Assembly (NCBI GenBank): GCA_964624475.1
Contig: CAZUYC010000132.1
Location: forward strand, 28,228 to 92,227
Source: CAZUYC01 sp964624475
GTDB lineage: Bacteria > Myxococcota_A > UBA9160 > SMWR01
Direction of reading: 5' to 3'
DNA: 64,000 bases
In this document: positions 24,067 through 32,989 of the stretch, one piece after another
How the letters are laid out: each line of letters begins with the position of its first letter
How positions within the stretch are numbered: the first letter of the stretch is position 1
Notes under the pieces: generated by a model
Told to the model about the DNA's origin: nothing
Databases searched by the model: none
Seen by the model: only the letters and a program-made list of their open reading frames with translations
Position numbers and translations under genes: made by a program

Positions 24067-24852
24067 TCATGCAGACCCGTTCCCCTTTCCGGCCTGCGCC
24101 AATGCCATCAGGGTGCGACCGAGCGGGACCGAGAACCCCGCCGCGACAAGCGCCCCCTCCATGCGGAGCCAGGCCAGCTTGGCGTGCCAGGCGACGCCGG
24201 GAACGGGGACGTCGGCCAGGAGTCCGACGTACCCCGCCTCGGCCGTGCGCCGCGCGCGCAGTTCCCGTGGAATCTCGGCAAGGCCGAGGAGCGCATTCAC
24301 ACGGCCAATTCGCCGCACGACGAATCCCGTCTCTTCGAGCTTCCGCCGCAGCTCCGCCGTGGTGTACTTGTGAAAGCTATTTCGAGGGTCATCCGGCGTC
24401 CGGGGGAGCGACTGGGCGTTCGTGCGCACTAGCAGGAAGCCGCCGGGGCGCAGGACCCGGTGGATTTCCACGAGCGCCCTCGCGTCCCCGCCACCCAGCG
24501 GCAGGTGCTGCAGCACATCCAGCGTGATGATGGCGTCGACGGAGGCGTCCCTCAGCGGCAAGTCGAGCGCGGAACCGCAGAGTACCCGTTCTCCGAACCC
24601 CGTCGCCGCACCGAGTCCCTCGCAAGCCAGGTCCAGCCCGAGAGTATTCCATCCCGGCCACACGTTGCGGAACCAGGTCAGGGTCTGGCCGGAGCCGCAT
24701 CCGACGTCGAGGAGCGTGCCGCGCGCAGGGAGGCTGGCGCCGCGCAGTAACTTCTCGGCGAGGTTACGCATCCCGAAATTCCACCAGGAGGCATCCTCGA
24801 GCCGGCGCATGCGCTCGTAATACTCCGGGGCGAATATCTTCGGTGCGCTCAT
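24067..24852 (-). CDS. class I SAM-dependent methyltransferase
   Basis: A 261-aa enzyme with SAM motif I LLDVGCGSGQTLTWF, motif II-like LGLDLACEGLG, acidic GSALDLPLRDASVDAIITLDVLQHLP and the post-motif VLRPGGFLLVRTNA, all typical of Methyltransf_11. The ATG at 24852 overlaps the stop of the upstream methyltransferase by 4 bp. It is the last gene of an unbroken overlapping chain (24067-29348) of two methyltransferases and three glycosyltransferases, so O-methylation or another modification of a glycan or lipid is likely. The acceptor is unknown. Confidence 0.85.
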   Translation of the reverse strand: MSAPKIFAPEYYERMRRLEDASWWNFGMRNLAEKLLRGASLPARGTLLDVGCGSGQTLTWFRNVWPGWNTLGLDLACEGLGAATGFGERVLCGSALDLPLRDASVDAIITLDVLQHLPLGGGDARALVEIHRVLRPGGFLLVRTNAQSLPRTPDDPRNSFHKYTTAELRRKLEETGFVVRRIGRVNALLGLAEIPRELRARRTAEAGYVGLLADVPVPGVAWHAKLAWLRMEGALVAAGFSVPLGRTLMALAQAGKGNGSA

Positions 24853-25859
24853 AAAGCCCGCGCCTCCGCTTCGAGCAAAGGGGCGAACCAGCGGCAGGCG
24901 ACCGCCGACAGCGGTGCGTGTCGCAGGCGCTCGTAGGCCGAGACGGCGGGCTGGAGAGCTGGCGCCAGCCGCTTCGCCTCCTGGCTCAGCAGTCGTGCGG
25001 CGTCGACCCGAACATCGGCGAAACCGCCCCGCTTCAGGGCTTGCCGGAGTTCGCGGGCGCTCCTGGGCCAATGCTGCAGATAGCGCCGCCCTGTCACCTG
25101 CTGCGCATAGCGGTCGGCCCACCGGCGAGGCAGGAATCCCACCCCCCAGACGCCAACGTGCGGCTCCGGCAGCATGGAGTATCGGTTGACCGTACGCACA
25201 TGCAGCGAGCCTCCGGGGGCAAGCACCCGGCGCGCCTCACGAACCACCGATCCCAGGTCACGGCAATGCTCCAGCGTGCCGAGTGAGAGTGCCCGGTCGA
25301 ACGTGGCGTCCGAGAACGGCAGCGCCTCTGCGTTGCAGCACACCAGTCGGACCGGCACCCTCTTCTCCAGCAACCGGCGACGTGCCACGACCAGCCAGCG
25401 GAAGGCGACGTCGATACCGACGACTTCGGCTGCGGGCCATGCCGCACTCGCCAGGTCGGCCGTACCGCACCCGATGTCGAGCCAGCAGCGTGCGGGCTTC
25501 CCGGACGGCGCCGGCTCCGCGATGCTGTCCAGCCACTCTCCCGAGCGCTGCTCGGCGCCCAGCACATGGGCGACGAACTTCGCTGCGAGCGCGTGTGGCG
25601 TGTCCGGTGTCATAGCCCAATACGCGCGCACCATCGCTTCAAAGTCCAGGCCTTCCGTCTCACACTCGAGTTGGACGCCCTTCGCCCGATCGGCCTCCAG
25701 GTCGATCCAAGGGTCGGGGGCGACACGGAAGTCGGGAATACCGGCCACGATCGGGTAGGTCTGATCGCACCGGAGGCAGCTGAAGGCCTCCGGCGCGGCA
25801 CTCACCGAGCCGCGGCAGCGGGGGCAGACCAGCTCCAGGCCTTCGGCGGTGTTTGTCAC
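24849..25859 (-). CDS. methyltransferase with N-terminal zinc ribbon
   Basis: A 336-aa protein. Residues 12-35 carry a C-x2-C...C-x2-C zinc ribbon (CPRC and CLRC) with QTYPIVAGIPDF, the Trm112-like module common in front of SAM methyltransferases. The catalytic domain follows: CWLDIGCGTADLASA, VVGIDVAFRWLVVARRRL, NAEALPFSDATFDRALSLGTLEH, VLAPGGSLHVRTVNR. It overlaps its neighbours by 4 bp on both sides. The C-terminal ~80 residues after the core are helical and not assigned. It is probably a modification enzyme of the glycan pathway. Confidence 0.85.
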   Translation of the reverse strand: MTNTAEGLELVCPRCRGSVSAAPEAFSCLRCDQTYPIVAGIPDFRVAPDPWIDLEADRAKGVQLECETEGLDFEAMVRAYWAMTPDTPHALAAKFVAHVLGAEQRSGEWLDSIAEPAPSGKPARCWLDIGCGTADLASAAWPAAEVVGIDVAFRWLVVARRRLLEKRVPVRLVCCNAEALPFSDATFDRALSLGTLEHCRDLGSVVREARRVLAPGGSLHVRTVNRYSMLPEPHVGVWGVGFLPRRWADRYAQQVTGRRYLQHWPRSARELRQALKRGGFADVRVDAARLLSQEAKRLAPALQPAVSAYERLRHAPLSAVACRWFAPLLEAEARAL

Positions 25860-26935
25860 CGTGGCGGCCCTTCTCCGCCGTCCCCTAGCCGGGTTCCGTC
25901 GCTGACTTTGGCGATCGCCGCCGGTCGCCCGGCGAGCACATGCAGCGTGACCCCGGCCACGACGGACAGGCCGCTCACCGCGTAGTACAGGATGTTGAAG
26001 GGCACCACAACGAGTGCGAAGCCTGGGCCTCGCTGCCTGGCAAACCAGCTGAGGAGTGGCAGATTCGAAAGTACCACGGCCAGAAGCATGAACGAGGCCA
26101 CGAGCACCAGCAGCGGTTGCCGCAGCACGGCGGCGGTGGGAATGAGAAGCAGGGCCATTCCCACCGCCGCCGCCTTGACCCGTTCACCTCGCTTGAAGTT
26201 CAGGTTGGCCGGTCGTGCCAGGCTCCGGCGCTCGAGTAGGAGGCGAACCCACGGAATGCCGCGGTCCAACAGGTCGGTCCGCAGGGACCCCAGTAGCTTC
26301 CACTGCTTGAGGTGGGCGCCTTGGATGTCGGGCTGGATCATGATCCGGCTTCCGCGGTCCCGCAGCCGATAACCCAGCTCGATGTCTTCGATCTGCGGCC
26401 GGGTAAAGCGATGCTCATCGAAGCCGCCGACCGCGTCGAACGCGGTGCGACGAATCGCGCCGCAGCCGGCCCAGAAGGTTTCGGCCTCCCCTGCGCCCGA
26501 CACGTGCACATAGCGGTGCAGCAGGTTGCGATAGGTCGACACGAACCCGGGAGCCGGAGGGGCATCGTCGTAGGCGCCGAACACGGCATCCATGCCGGGG
26601 TCAACCTCGATCACATCGGCGATGCGCCGCAACGTGTCGGCATGCACGACTACGTCCGCGTCGATGAAGACGACCCAGGCACCTCGGCTCACCTCAACGC
26701 CCCGGTTTCGGGCGTACGCGGGGCCGCACGGGCGCCCCGTCAGCGAGATGACCCGGTCGGCCCAGCGCGAGGCCACGACGCTGGTGCCATCCGAGCTTGC
26801 ATCATCGACGACGATGAGCTCCCAACGATCCCGTGGCAGGTCACTGGCCGTGAGGGCGCCGAGCGACCTCGGGAGTACCTCCGTGCCCTGGTAGGCCGGC
26901 ACGATGACGGAGAGGAGCGGCGTGGGCGTCGTCAT
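25856..26935 (-). CDS. membrane-associated family 2 glycosyltransferase
   Basis: A 359-aa GT2 with LLSVIVPAYQGTEVLPRSL, ELIVVDDASSDGTS, NRGVEVSRGAWVVFIDADVVV (DxD metal/nucleotide motif) and the acceptor-side DEHRFTRPQIEDIELGYRL with the catalytic ED. The last ~110 residues contain three hydrophobic segments, anchoring it in the inner membrane. Overlap with genes on both sides is 4 bp. It probably acts on a lipid-linked intermediate; the sugar is unknown. Confidence 0.87.
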   Translation of the reverse strand: MTTPTPLLSVIVPAYQGTEVLPRSLGALTASDLPRDRWELIVVDDASSDGTSVVASRWADRVISLTGRPCGPAYARNRGVEVSRGAWVVFIDADVVVHADTLRRIADVIEVDPGMDAVFGAYDDAPPAPGFVSTYRNLLHRYVHVSGAGEAETFWAGCGAIRRTAFDAVGGFDEHRFTRPQIEDIELGYRLRDRGSRIMIQPDIQGAHLKQWKLLGSLRTDLLDRGIPWVRLLLERRSLARPANLNFKRGERVKAAAVGMALLLIPTAAVLRQPLLVLVASFMLLAVVLSNLPLLSWFARQRGPGFALVVVPFNILYYAVSGLSVVAGVTLHVLAGRPAAIAKVSDGTRLGDGGEGPPR

Positions 26936-28176
26936 GCCGTCACTCCGGATCGAAGCCCCTTCCGCTCGGAGATCTCCCGCACGATGTCGAGGTAACGCGG
27001 CACGACGACGCGTTCACTCCATCGCTCCCGGAACGCTTCGTACCCGAGCTGGCCCAGCCGCGCACGGCGGCTCGGGTCCGCCTGCAGCCGCCGCATTGCC
27101 GCAAGCAGCTCGTCCCGAGTGGCGAACAGTTCTCCTGCACCGGATGCCGCGACAAGCTCCGGAAACGGTCCCAGTCGGCGGGCGATCACGGGCGTGGACT
27201 GTCGGAACGCCTCGAGCAGAATCACGCCGAAGGTCTCGAAGCAGAGCGAGGGGACGATGAGCGCGACGGCATGCCGGAAGTAGCGCGCGAGGTCACCCGG
27301 TGCGACCTGCCCGAGAAAGTGCACGCGGGTCAGTCCGGCTGCCTGCGCGCGCAGCCGGGCGCCATACTCGCCCTCGCCTGCGATGACCAGGTCGGCGTCC
27401 CGATACTCGGCGAAGAGAGGGATGACCTCCTGCAACCCCTTCAGGCGCTCGAGGCGGCCGACAAAAAGGAAATACGGCCGGTCATGGGGGCGCGGGCTCT
27501 CGGTCGTGTCCGGGTCGTCGGCTGCATCGGGGAGGAATGCGGGCAGGACCTCCATCTCTCTCGAAAAACCGAACTCCCGGTGCTTCGCGCGGCTGAAGTC
27601 GCTCATGGCGATGAAGGCGTCCACATGGGTCAGCTCCCGCTCCAGCAAGCCGGTCCAGCGCCAGAATTGTGGGGGCCGATGGTATGCAATCTGGCATCGG
27701 AAGCACTGACGCCCGGTGCAGAGCTCCCGATCATGCCGCCAGAGCACATGGGTCGGACAGACGAGCCAGTGCTCGTGGGCCATGTACAACTTGATCCCGC
27801 TCCCGAACTTCAGGAGGCCGGGGCCGCCGATCAGGGAGATATTGTGGAAATTGATTACGTCATACATCCCTGCGTGTAGCAACCGCTTGATGCGCCGCCC
27901 GTTGAGGGCCGGGCGGCCCAGCTGCTGCGTCAACAGCGGTGATAGGGCGCCGAATCCGCTGCACAGAGAAACCACGTCGAGGCCGGCAGACTGTGGCGGC
28001 GGTTCCGGTATCGGTGCGCGGCTCAGGGCCGTAAAGGCGTCGAGATCGTGCACGACGGTGACGTGGTGGCCCGCCCGCACGAGACCGCGGGCGAGACGCT
28101 GGATCGCGATCGCGTCGCCGCCGAAACTGTACGGCGGATAGAAGGTGGTGAGGAAACAGAAGCGAAGCTCGGTCAC
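26932..28176 (-). CDS. family 4 glycosyltransferase
   Basis: A 414-aa GT-B enzyme. The N-terminal domain has FCFLTTFYPPYSFGGDAIAI (the Gly-rich acceptor loop), a four-Cys stretch around CPTHVLWRHDRELCTGRQCF characteristic of one GT4 branch, and the C-terminal donor domain FLFVGRLERLKGLQEV, LVIAGEGEYGARL, VHFLGQVAPGDLARYF, PSLCFETFGVILLEAF with E-x7-E. GTG 28176 overlaps the upstream GT4 stop; the longer in-frame extension to 28227 is Gly-rich and unlikely to be translated. Confidence 0.87.
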   Translation of the reverse strand: MTELRFCFLTTFYPPYSFGGDAIAIQRLARGLVRAGHHVTVVHDLDAFTALSRAPIPEPPPQSAGLDVVSLCSGFGALSPLLTQQLGRPALNGRRIKRLLHAGMYDVINFHNISLIGGPGLLKFGSGIKLYMAHEHWLVCPTHVLWRHDRELCTGRQCFRCQIAYHRPPQFWRWTGLLERELTHVDAFIAMSDFSRAKHREFGFSREMEVLPAFLPDAADDPDTTESPRPHDRPYFLFVGRLERLKGLQEVIPLFAEYRDADLVIAGEGEYGARLRAQAAGLTRVHFLGQVAPGDLARYFRHAVALIVPSLCFETFGVILLEAFRQSTPVIARRLGPFPELVAASGAGELFATRDELLAAMRRLQADPSRRARLGQLGYEAFRERWSERVVVPRYLDIVREISERKGLRSGVTA

Positions 28177-29348
28177 GCCGCCGCCTCCCGGAGCGCAGCG
28201 AGCGCCGCTCCCGCCCCCGCCGTCCACGTCAGCGCCGCGGCGCGGCGGCGAGCCTGGGCGCCAAGGGACGCGCGGGTAGTTTCGTCGGTGAGCAGTCGCA
28301 GCAATGCTCCAGTGAGGGCGGCGAGGTCCCCGGGCGCCACGAAGAGTCCGCCACCCTCGAGCAGTTGCGGCAGGGGACTCGCCGTGGTCGCCACCACGGG
28401 CGCCCCGCAGGCGGCCGCTTCAACCGCGGGCAGACCGAACCCTTCCGAGGCGGACGGCAGAACGAGCGCCACCGCGCCAGAAAGAAGGTGCCGAAGCTCC
28501 TCGTCTGGGACGAAGCCCGTCCATCGGATCAGCTCTTCGGTGCCGGCGTGCCGGATGGCTTCCCGGATCTCGGACTGGGCGCCGTAGAAGACGTCTCCGT
28601 CGACGGCGCCGACCAGGAGCAGGAGGGGTGGGTCCTCCAATTGGGCGGCGGCGGCAGCGTGCGCCCGGACGAGCACGTCCACGTGCTTGTGAGGATTGAA
28701 GCCACCGACGTACGCCAGCCACCGCGCCCCGGGCGGCACACCGGCCCGAGCGGCCGCCGCCGCCACATCCGCGGGATCACTGCTGGGACGGTAGGCTGCT
28801 GCCGGCGCTTCGAGCGCGACCCGCAGCCGGCTGCGAGGCACCCGGTGCATCTCGACAATCTCGTCCACGGCGTACTCCGACACGGTCAAGACCAGGCGCG
28901 CCTGGCGGATGGCGAGGGCTACCTTGGCACTCCAGAAGAGCCGCGCCCGGCGGCTCGGGAGGGTGAGACCGGGGAACCGCTCGGCGATGGCATCATGGAT
29001 GCCGACGACCGCCGGTAGACCCGGCGGCAGCGGGAAGTAGGTGTAGACATTGGGCGAGAAGAAGACGTCCGGCCGCGCCCCCCAGACCGCCCGGCTAAGA
29101 CGCAGCATGTCGCCCAACGAGCGCGCCGAGCCGGCTGCGGCCGCCTGGGTGGGCGATTGCCGCTGCGGGACCACCACCGGTGTCACGTTGGAGGCGTCCA
29201 GCCTGAAGACGTCGCGCGCCCGGGCATCGAGGAAGCAGATGAACTCGTCCGTCGGGGCGTCGCGGACCATCGCGGTCACCAATTCCCTGGTGAAGCGGCC
29301 ATAGCCCCTCTGATTCGCCCAGCAGGTCGCGTCAACGCCGATCCGCAT
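28173..29348 (-). CDS. family 4 glycosyltransferase (GT4, mannosyltransferase-like)
   Basis: A 391-aa GT-B enzyme beginning MRIGVDATCWANQRGYGRFT, the characteristic N-terminus of WbaZ/WsaF-like GT4 proteins (R-I-G-x-D-A...G-x-G-R). The donor domain contains LAYVGGFNPHKHVDVLVRAH, IRWTGFVPDEELRHLL and LPSASEGFGLPAVEAAACG, with the E-x7-E motif complete. It is the first gene of the overlapping run 24067-29348; 72 bp separate it from the triplet of GT2 genes upstream. Substrate unknown. Confidence 0.88.
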   Translation of the reverse strand: MRIGVDATCWANQRGYGRFTRELVTAMVRDAPTDEFICFLDARARDVFRLDASNVTPVVVPQRQSPTQAAAAGSARSLGDMLRLSRAVWGARPDVFFSPNVYTYFPLPPGLPAVVGIHDAIAERFPGLTLPSRRARLFWSAKVALAIRQARLVLTVSEYAVDEIVEMHRVPRSRLRVALEAPAAAYRPSSDPADVAAAAARAGVPPGARWLAYVGGFNPHKHVDVLVRAHAAAAAQLEDPPLLLLVGAVDGDVFYGAQSEIREAIRHAGTEELIRWTGFVPDEELRHLLSGAVALVLPSASEGFGLPAVEAAACGAPVVATTASPLPQLLEGGGLFVAPGDLAALTGALLRLLTDETTRASLGAQARRRAAALTWTAGAGAALAALREAAA

Positions 29349-29420
29349 GGGTTCAGGTGGCCGGAGCTGCGGAAGCCGCCGATGTCGAAGCGGGTTCCCT
29401 GTACTGGGCGGCGGTAGACG

Positions 29421-30326
29421 TCACTTGACCCTCGCGAGGGCGCCGCCCTCGCCAAACCATGATCCCGCGACTTCCCCGACCCCCCATGAGCACACGAACA
29501 AAGCGAGTAGTGGCAGCGACGTGACCAGCTCGACCCGGAACCGGCGGCTGCGCCAGATTCGGGCGACGATTCGCCCGAACAGCACGGGCGGCAGGGCGAC
29601 GGCAAGCATGCCGTAGGTCAGCCGCTGGGTGAAAGTCTTCCCCGCGAGTCGCGCCGCCGCGAACGCGCGGGCATAAAGGAAACGCTGAGTCGTGTACTCG
29701 AGAACTGTGTAGTGCTTTTTATGACGCACAACGATGTCAGGCCGGTGCCACAACACTATGCCGCGCTGTCGAAACGCCTCGTGCAGGAAGTCTTCCCACC
29801 GGCCTGCCTCCACGATGTCCCGGCATTCCGTCAGCAGAGCGCGGTCGTAGGCAGTGTTGTTGCCAGTCAGCCACTCCGCCGCGCCCGCTCGCAGGGGTGT
29901 AACGAGATGGCTGTACTCGCACAGAAACGCCGCCCAGTCCACGGTGCGCTCTGTCGCTGCATTCACTACCCCGCCGCCGACGACGCGAGCGCTCGCAGTT
30001 CGCGCCTCCACCATGTGCCCGGCCCAGCCTGCGGGCACGAGGACGTGGTCCTCGATCACGGCGACGGTCGGGGCCTGCGCTTCCCGGAAGGCCAGGGCGC
30101 GCATCTGCGGAATTGTCGTCCCAGAGGAAACCGGGAAGACCCGCACCCACGGGAAGCGGCTGGCGACGGCGCTGCGGACGTCGGCGCCACAGCGCTCCGG
30201 CACCAGGACCTCGATGGACACTACGGCGCGCTCACGTTCGAGCTCGGCGAGACAACCTTCCAGGTCCCGCCACCCGTTCACCGACGGGACGACCACCGTG
30301 AGGGCCAGCGCGACTTGCGCGCTCAC
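29421..30326 (-). CDS. GT2-like transferase, paralogue 1 of a tandem triplet
   Basis: A 301-aa GT-A type protein. LTVVVPSVNGWRDLEGCLAE opens the fold; the metal-site position reads VAVIEDHVLVPAGW (EDH rather than DxD). GNNTAYDR and WEDFLHEAFRQRG follow, and the C-terminus has membrane segments ending in CSWGVGEVAGSWFG. The next two genes share all four landmarks, so this is the product of tandem duplication. GTG at 30326 overlaps the next stop; the upstream in-frame region is an antisense-free extension with no family match. Function: probable sugar transfer in the glycan pathway. Confidence 0.75.
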   Translation of the reverse strand: MSAQVALALTVVVPSVNGWRDLEGCLAELERERAVVSIEVLVPERCGADVRSAVASRFPWVRVFPVSSGTTIPQMRALAFREAQAPTVAVIEDHVLVPAGWAGHMVEARTASARVVGGGVVNAATERTVDWAAFLCEYSHLVTPLRAGAAEWLTGNNTAYDRALLTECRDIVEAGRWEDFLHEAFRQRGIVLWHRPDIVVRHKKHYTVLEYTTQRFLYARAFAAARLAGKTFTQRLTYGMLAVALPPVLFGRIVARIWRSRRFRVELVTSLPLLALFVCSWGVGEVAGSWFGEGGALARVK

Positions 30327-31207
30327 GCCGCCCCTCCCGCCCTGGCATACCCCACCGCCTCTCCCGCGGACCAGGCGGCGAGGAACGTGAGTGTCGCGGG
30401 CAAGGCACGCCAGAAATGCCGCCGCTCCTCCGGGCTCACGGCGCGGGCGACCCGTGTGGCCAGCAGCAGTGGCAGGATCGGGGTGGCCACAGCGAGGATG
30501 GCGCGTCCCCAGGCGGAAGTGCCACGGGCCCGGTTCGCCGCGTAGTCGCGGCCGTGTTCGAAACGGTCCCGGCAGAATGCCCCTAGCCGGTAGGTCTGAT
30601 TCTGCCGGATCAGAGCCGACGGGACGACGCGGAATCGACAGCCGGAGGCGTGCAGGCGCCCATGTATCACGTTTTCCCAGTTTCCGGTCGTTGCCCACGC
30701 GGCCACGCGGGTCACGACACTCTCGTGGTAGGCGACATTGGCGCCTGTAATCAGCGGCGGGAAGTCGCCCGACGCGCCGTCGTGTCTGGCCCCGAAGAAA
30801 CCGTACTCGGAGAAAAAGGCGCCGCAATCTGTCGCGCGCGCGCGCTGGGCGTTACCCATGCGTCCTCCGAGCACCTCCGCGCCCGGGCCCGTCGCGGCCA
30901 CCAGGGCCGCCAGCCAGCCTGGATCGGCGATGCAATGGTCCTCAGTCATCGCCACCCACTCCCCGCGCGCTTGCGCGAGACCGATCCCGCGCAGGCGGGG
31001 CACGTTGGCGTCCGGCGAAGCGGTAACGATTCGGCATCCTGCAGCGACGCGCGCCAGTGTCTCGGTTGGCTCGCGCTCGGCACGCACCAGAATCAGTTCG
31101 GCTCCCCGTGCTTCGCACTGCGGACGAAGGCTATCCAGACACTGGGAGACGAGACCGAGGTCGCGGAACGACGCGACAACCACCGAGAAGCGCGGCTCGT
31201 CGCTCAA
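30323..31207 (-). CDS. GT2-like transferase, paralogue 2 of a tandem triplet
   Basis: A 294-aa protein with FSVVVASFRDLGLVSQCLDS at the N-terminus, the site motif VAMTEDHCIADPGWL, GANVAYHE, WENVIHGRLHASG and a C-terminal pair of hydrophobic segments ending in AAWSAGEAVGYARAGG. It aligns by eye with both neighbours at these points. The ATG at 31207 overlaps the upstream stop. The EDH motif suggests a metal-binding variant of the GT-A site. Substrate unknown. Confidence 0.78.
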   Translation of the reverse strand: MSDEPRFSVVVASFRDLGLVSQCLDSLRPQCEARGAELILVRAEREPTETLARVAAGCRIVTASPDANVPRLRGIGLAQARGEWVAMTEDHCIADPGWLAALVAATGPGAEVLGGRMGNAQRARATDCGAFFSEYGFFGARHDGASGDFPPLITGANVAYHESVVTRVAAWATTGNWENVIHGRLHASGCRFRVVPSALIRQNQTYRLGAFCRDRFEHGRDYAANRARGTSAWGRAILAVATPILPLLLATRVARAVSPEERRHFWRALPATLTFLAAWSAGEAVGYARAGGAA

Positions 31208-32091
31208 TCGTGACCTCCCCGGTCAGTGCGCAATGCTCCGGCTGCCTCCCCCGCGGCCCAAGCGCCGGCCAGGGCTCCGAGCCAGGGCAGTGCCGCGAGG
31301 AACCGACCGCGGCGCTGCGGCGCCGCCCACGCCCGCCGGCCGATCCGCGCGAGGAGCACGAACGGAACGAGGGGGGCGGCGAGCAGCAGCTTCACCCGCG
31401 ATTCCGCGTGTCGTCGCACCCGCGAGCTACCGAACTCCCTCCCATGAAGGAAGCGCTGGCGGAGCATCTCGCCAATCGCCACCGGACCGACCAAGGTGGC
31501 CGTTGCCTCTGGCAGCATCTGCAGGGCCAGTCCCTCCCGCTCGAAACGCCGGTGGAACTCCACCTCCCAGAATCCATCCCGAAGAAGGTCGGCGTGGCGC
31601 AACAGCGCATCGCGCCGATACGCGGCGTTGTCACCAGGAATGTCGCGCGCCGGTGCAGACGTCGGCCAAGCCTCCGGTGTGAACCCCGAAAAGCGAAGAA
31701 AGTAGGCCGCGGCCGTAGCGGGGTCGGCTCCAGGCGCTAGCTCGATTGGACCGCCCGCGCCTACGGCACCAGACTCGATGGATCGAAGCAACGTCTGTGC
31801 CCAGGTGGGCGCCACCCGGACCTGGTCGGTGGTGAACGCCACGATGCTACCGCGAGCGACGTGGCACCCGGCCCCCCAGAGGACAGGGGTCAGGCTGCCG
31901 GCCGGCCGGCACTCGATCCGCAGCTCCGGCGACTGCCCGCAAACCCATTCCGGGGGCGGCTTGTCGCCAGCGAACACGACGATCAACTCGCTCGCGGTCC
32001 CCTCGCATGCCTTGTCGAGGGCGGCCACGACTGCCTCGACCGGCGCTCGACTGCTGCAGGCGAGCACGACGCTGAGGGCGGGCTGCCTCAT
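31204..32091 (-). CDS. GT2-like transferase, paralogue 3 of a tandem triplet
   Basis: A 295-aa protein, ALSVVLACSSRAPVEAVVAA at the start. The site position reads VAFTTDQVRVAPTW: TDQ replaces the EDH of the other two copies, so it may be diverged or inactive. GDNAAYRR, WEVEFHRRFEREG and the C-terminal GAWAAGEAAGALRTDRGG match the family landmarks. ATG 32091 was chosen because the extension to 32181 is Arg/Ala-rich and unrelated. It overlaps a 55-codon frame at its start by 4 bp. Confidence 0.74.
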   Translation of the reverse strand: MRQPALSVVLACSSRAPVEAVVAALDKACEGTASELIVVFAGDKPPPEWVCGQSPELRIECRPAGSLTPVLWGAGCHVARGSIVAFTTDQVRVAPTWAQTLLRSIESGAVGAGGPIELAPGADPATAAAYFLRFSGFTPEAWPTSAPARDIPGDNAAYRRDALLRHADLLRDGFWEVEFHRRFEREGLALQMLPEATATLVGPVAIGEMLRQRFLHGREFGSSRVRRHAESRVKLLLAAPLVPFVLLARIGRRAWAAPQRRGRFLAALPWLGALAGAWAAGEAAGALRTDRGGHD

Positions 32092-32255
32092 TCCGGATCC
32101 CGCTCGAGCGGATGGTCGGCGTCGCAGCAACGCCGCGCGCGGCTCGCAGCTCCGAAGCAGAACCCGACGACCGAGCCGCAAGAGCCCGACAGCTGTGCGG
32201 CGACCCGATCGACTCGACGCCAGCAGTCCGCACCGTACAGAAGTTGGCTCGTCAT
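32088..32255 (-). CDS. putative small protein filling the gap in an overlapping gene chain
   Basis: A 55-codon frame with ATG at 32255 and stop at 32088. It overlaps the upstream deacetylase stop by 4 bp (ATGA) and the downstream GT2 start by 4 bp, exactly as the established genes of this run do. The sequence is Cys-rich (five cysteines, including a CC pair) with a short hydrophobic centre (GSVVGFCFGAAS). I do not recognise it. It could be a genuine coupled micro-protein, a translational relay, or the remnant of a longer gene. Confidence 0.4.
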   Translation of the reverse strand: MTSQLLYGADCWRRVDRVAAQLSGSCGSVVGFCFGAASRARRCCDADHPLERDPE

Positions 32256-32977
32256 CCCGCGCGCATCCACCGCGCGAAGGCGCGCAGCCCCATGTAGGCG
32301 AGGAATGGCGTGCTCCCGAAGCGGCGGCGGACGGGCTCCGACTGCAGGTAGTAGGCGTCGAGCCTCGGATAGCCGCGCTCGGCCTCGTTCGCTCCTCGAT
32401 CGAGCGGCGCCAGCTCGGTCGTGAAGCAATGCGAATTCTGCCGGCGCGCGAGCTTCAGCACACGATCGGTGAAGTGCCCGTACGGGAACGCGAGGCTGTC
32501 CGGGCGCTTCCCGACACGACGCTCGATCGCGTCGTTCGCGGCGGCGAGTTCTTCCTCGAGCTCCCCGTCGTCGAGGCTGCGCAGGTCGACGTGGCGCACC
32601 GTGTGCGATTGGATGTCCCAGCCGGCGGCGACCAGCGCGTCCACCTGATCCCAGCTCACCATCGCGAAGCGCGGCGCCCACCCGGCCTGCCCCTGCCAAT
32701 CATTCACGCCGCCCACGTACCCAGTCGTGAGAAACAAGGTCGCCGGGGCGCCGAGATCGCGCAGGATCGGCAGCGCCTCGCTCGCGACGCTTGCGAGTCC
32801 ATCGTCGAATGTGAGCGCGACGCGCTGCGGCACGCGGTCCGCGATCAGCGCGCGCAGCGGCACGATCTCATGGCCCGACGCGCGCACGCTCGCGATTAGA
32901 CTGCGCAGCGCGGCCGGGGTGAACGAGAGCACGGAGCCGCTCTCGTCGATGCCGTGAAACGTGAGGATGGCGCGCAT
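32252..32977 (-). CDS. polysaccharide deacetylase (NodB homology domain)
   Basis: A 241-aa carbohydrate esterase 4 type protein, expected to remove N-acetyl groups from a polysaccharide with a divalent metal. MRAILTFHGID is the common first strand; TFDDG (56-60) supplies the catalytic Asp and metal Asp, and SHTVRH (H125, H129) the two metal histidines. LAFPYGHFTDRVLKLA resembles motif 3. No signal peptide is evident, so it may act on a cytoplasmic or membrane-bound intermediate. It sits 12 nt after the small membrane protein gene and overlaps the micro-ORF. Confidence 0.88.
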   Translation of the reverse strand: MRAILTFHGIDESGSVLSFTPAALRSLIASVRASGHEIVPLRALIADRVPQRVALTFDDGLASVASEALPILRDLGAPATLFLTTGYVGGVNDWQGQAGWAPRFAMVSWDQVDALVAAGWDIQSHTVRHVDLRSLDDGELEEELAAANDAIERRVGKRPDSLAFPYGHFTDRVLKLARRQNSHCFTTELAPLDRGANEAERGYPRLDAYYLQSEPVRRRFGSTPFLAYMGLRAFARWMRAG

Positions 32978-32989
32978 AAACGAGCCGAA

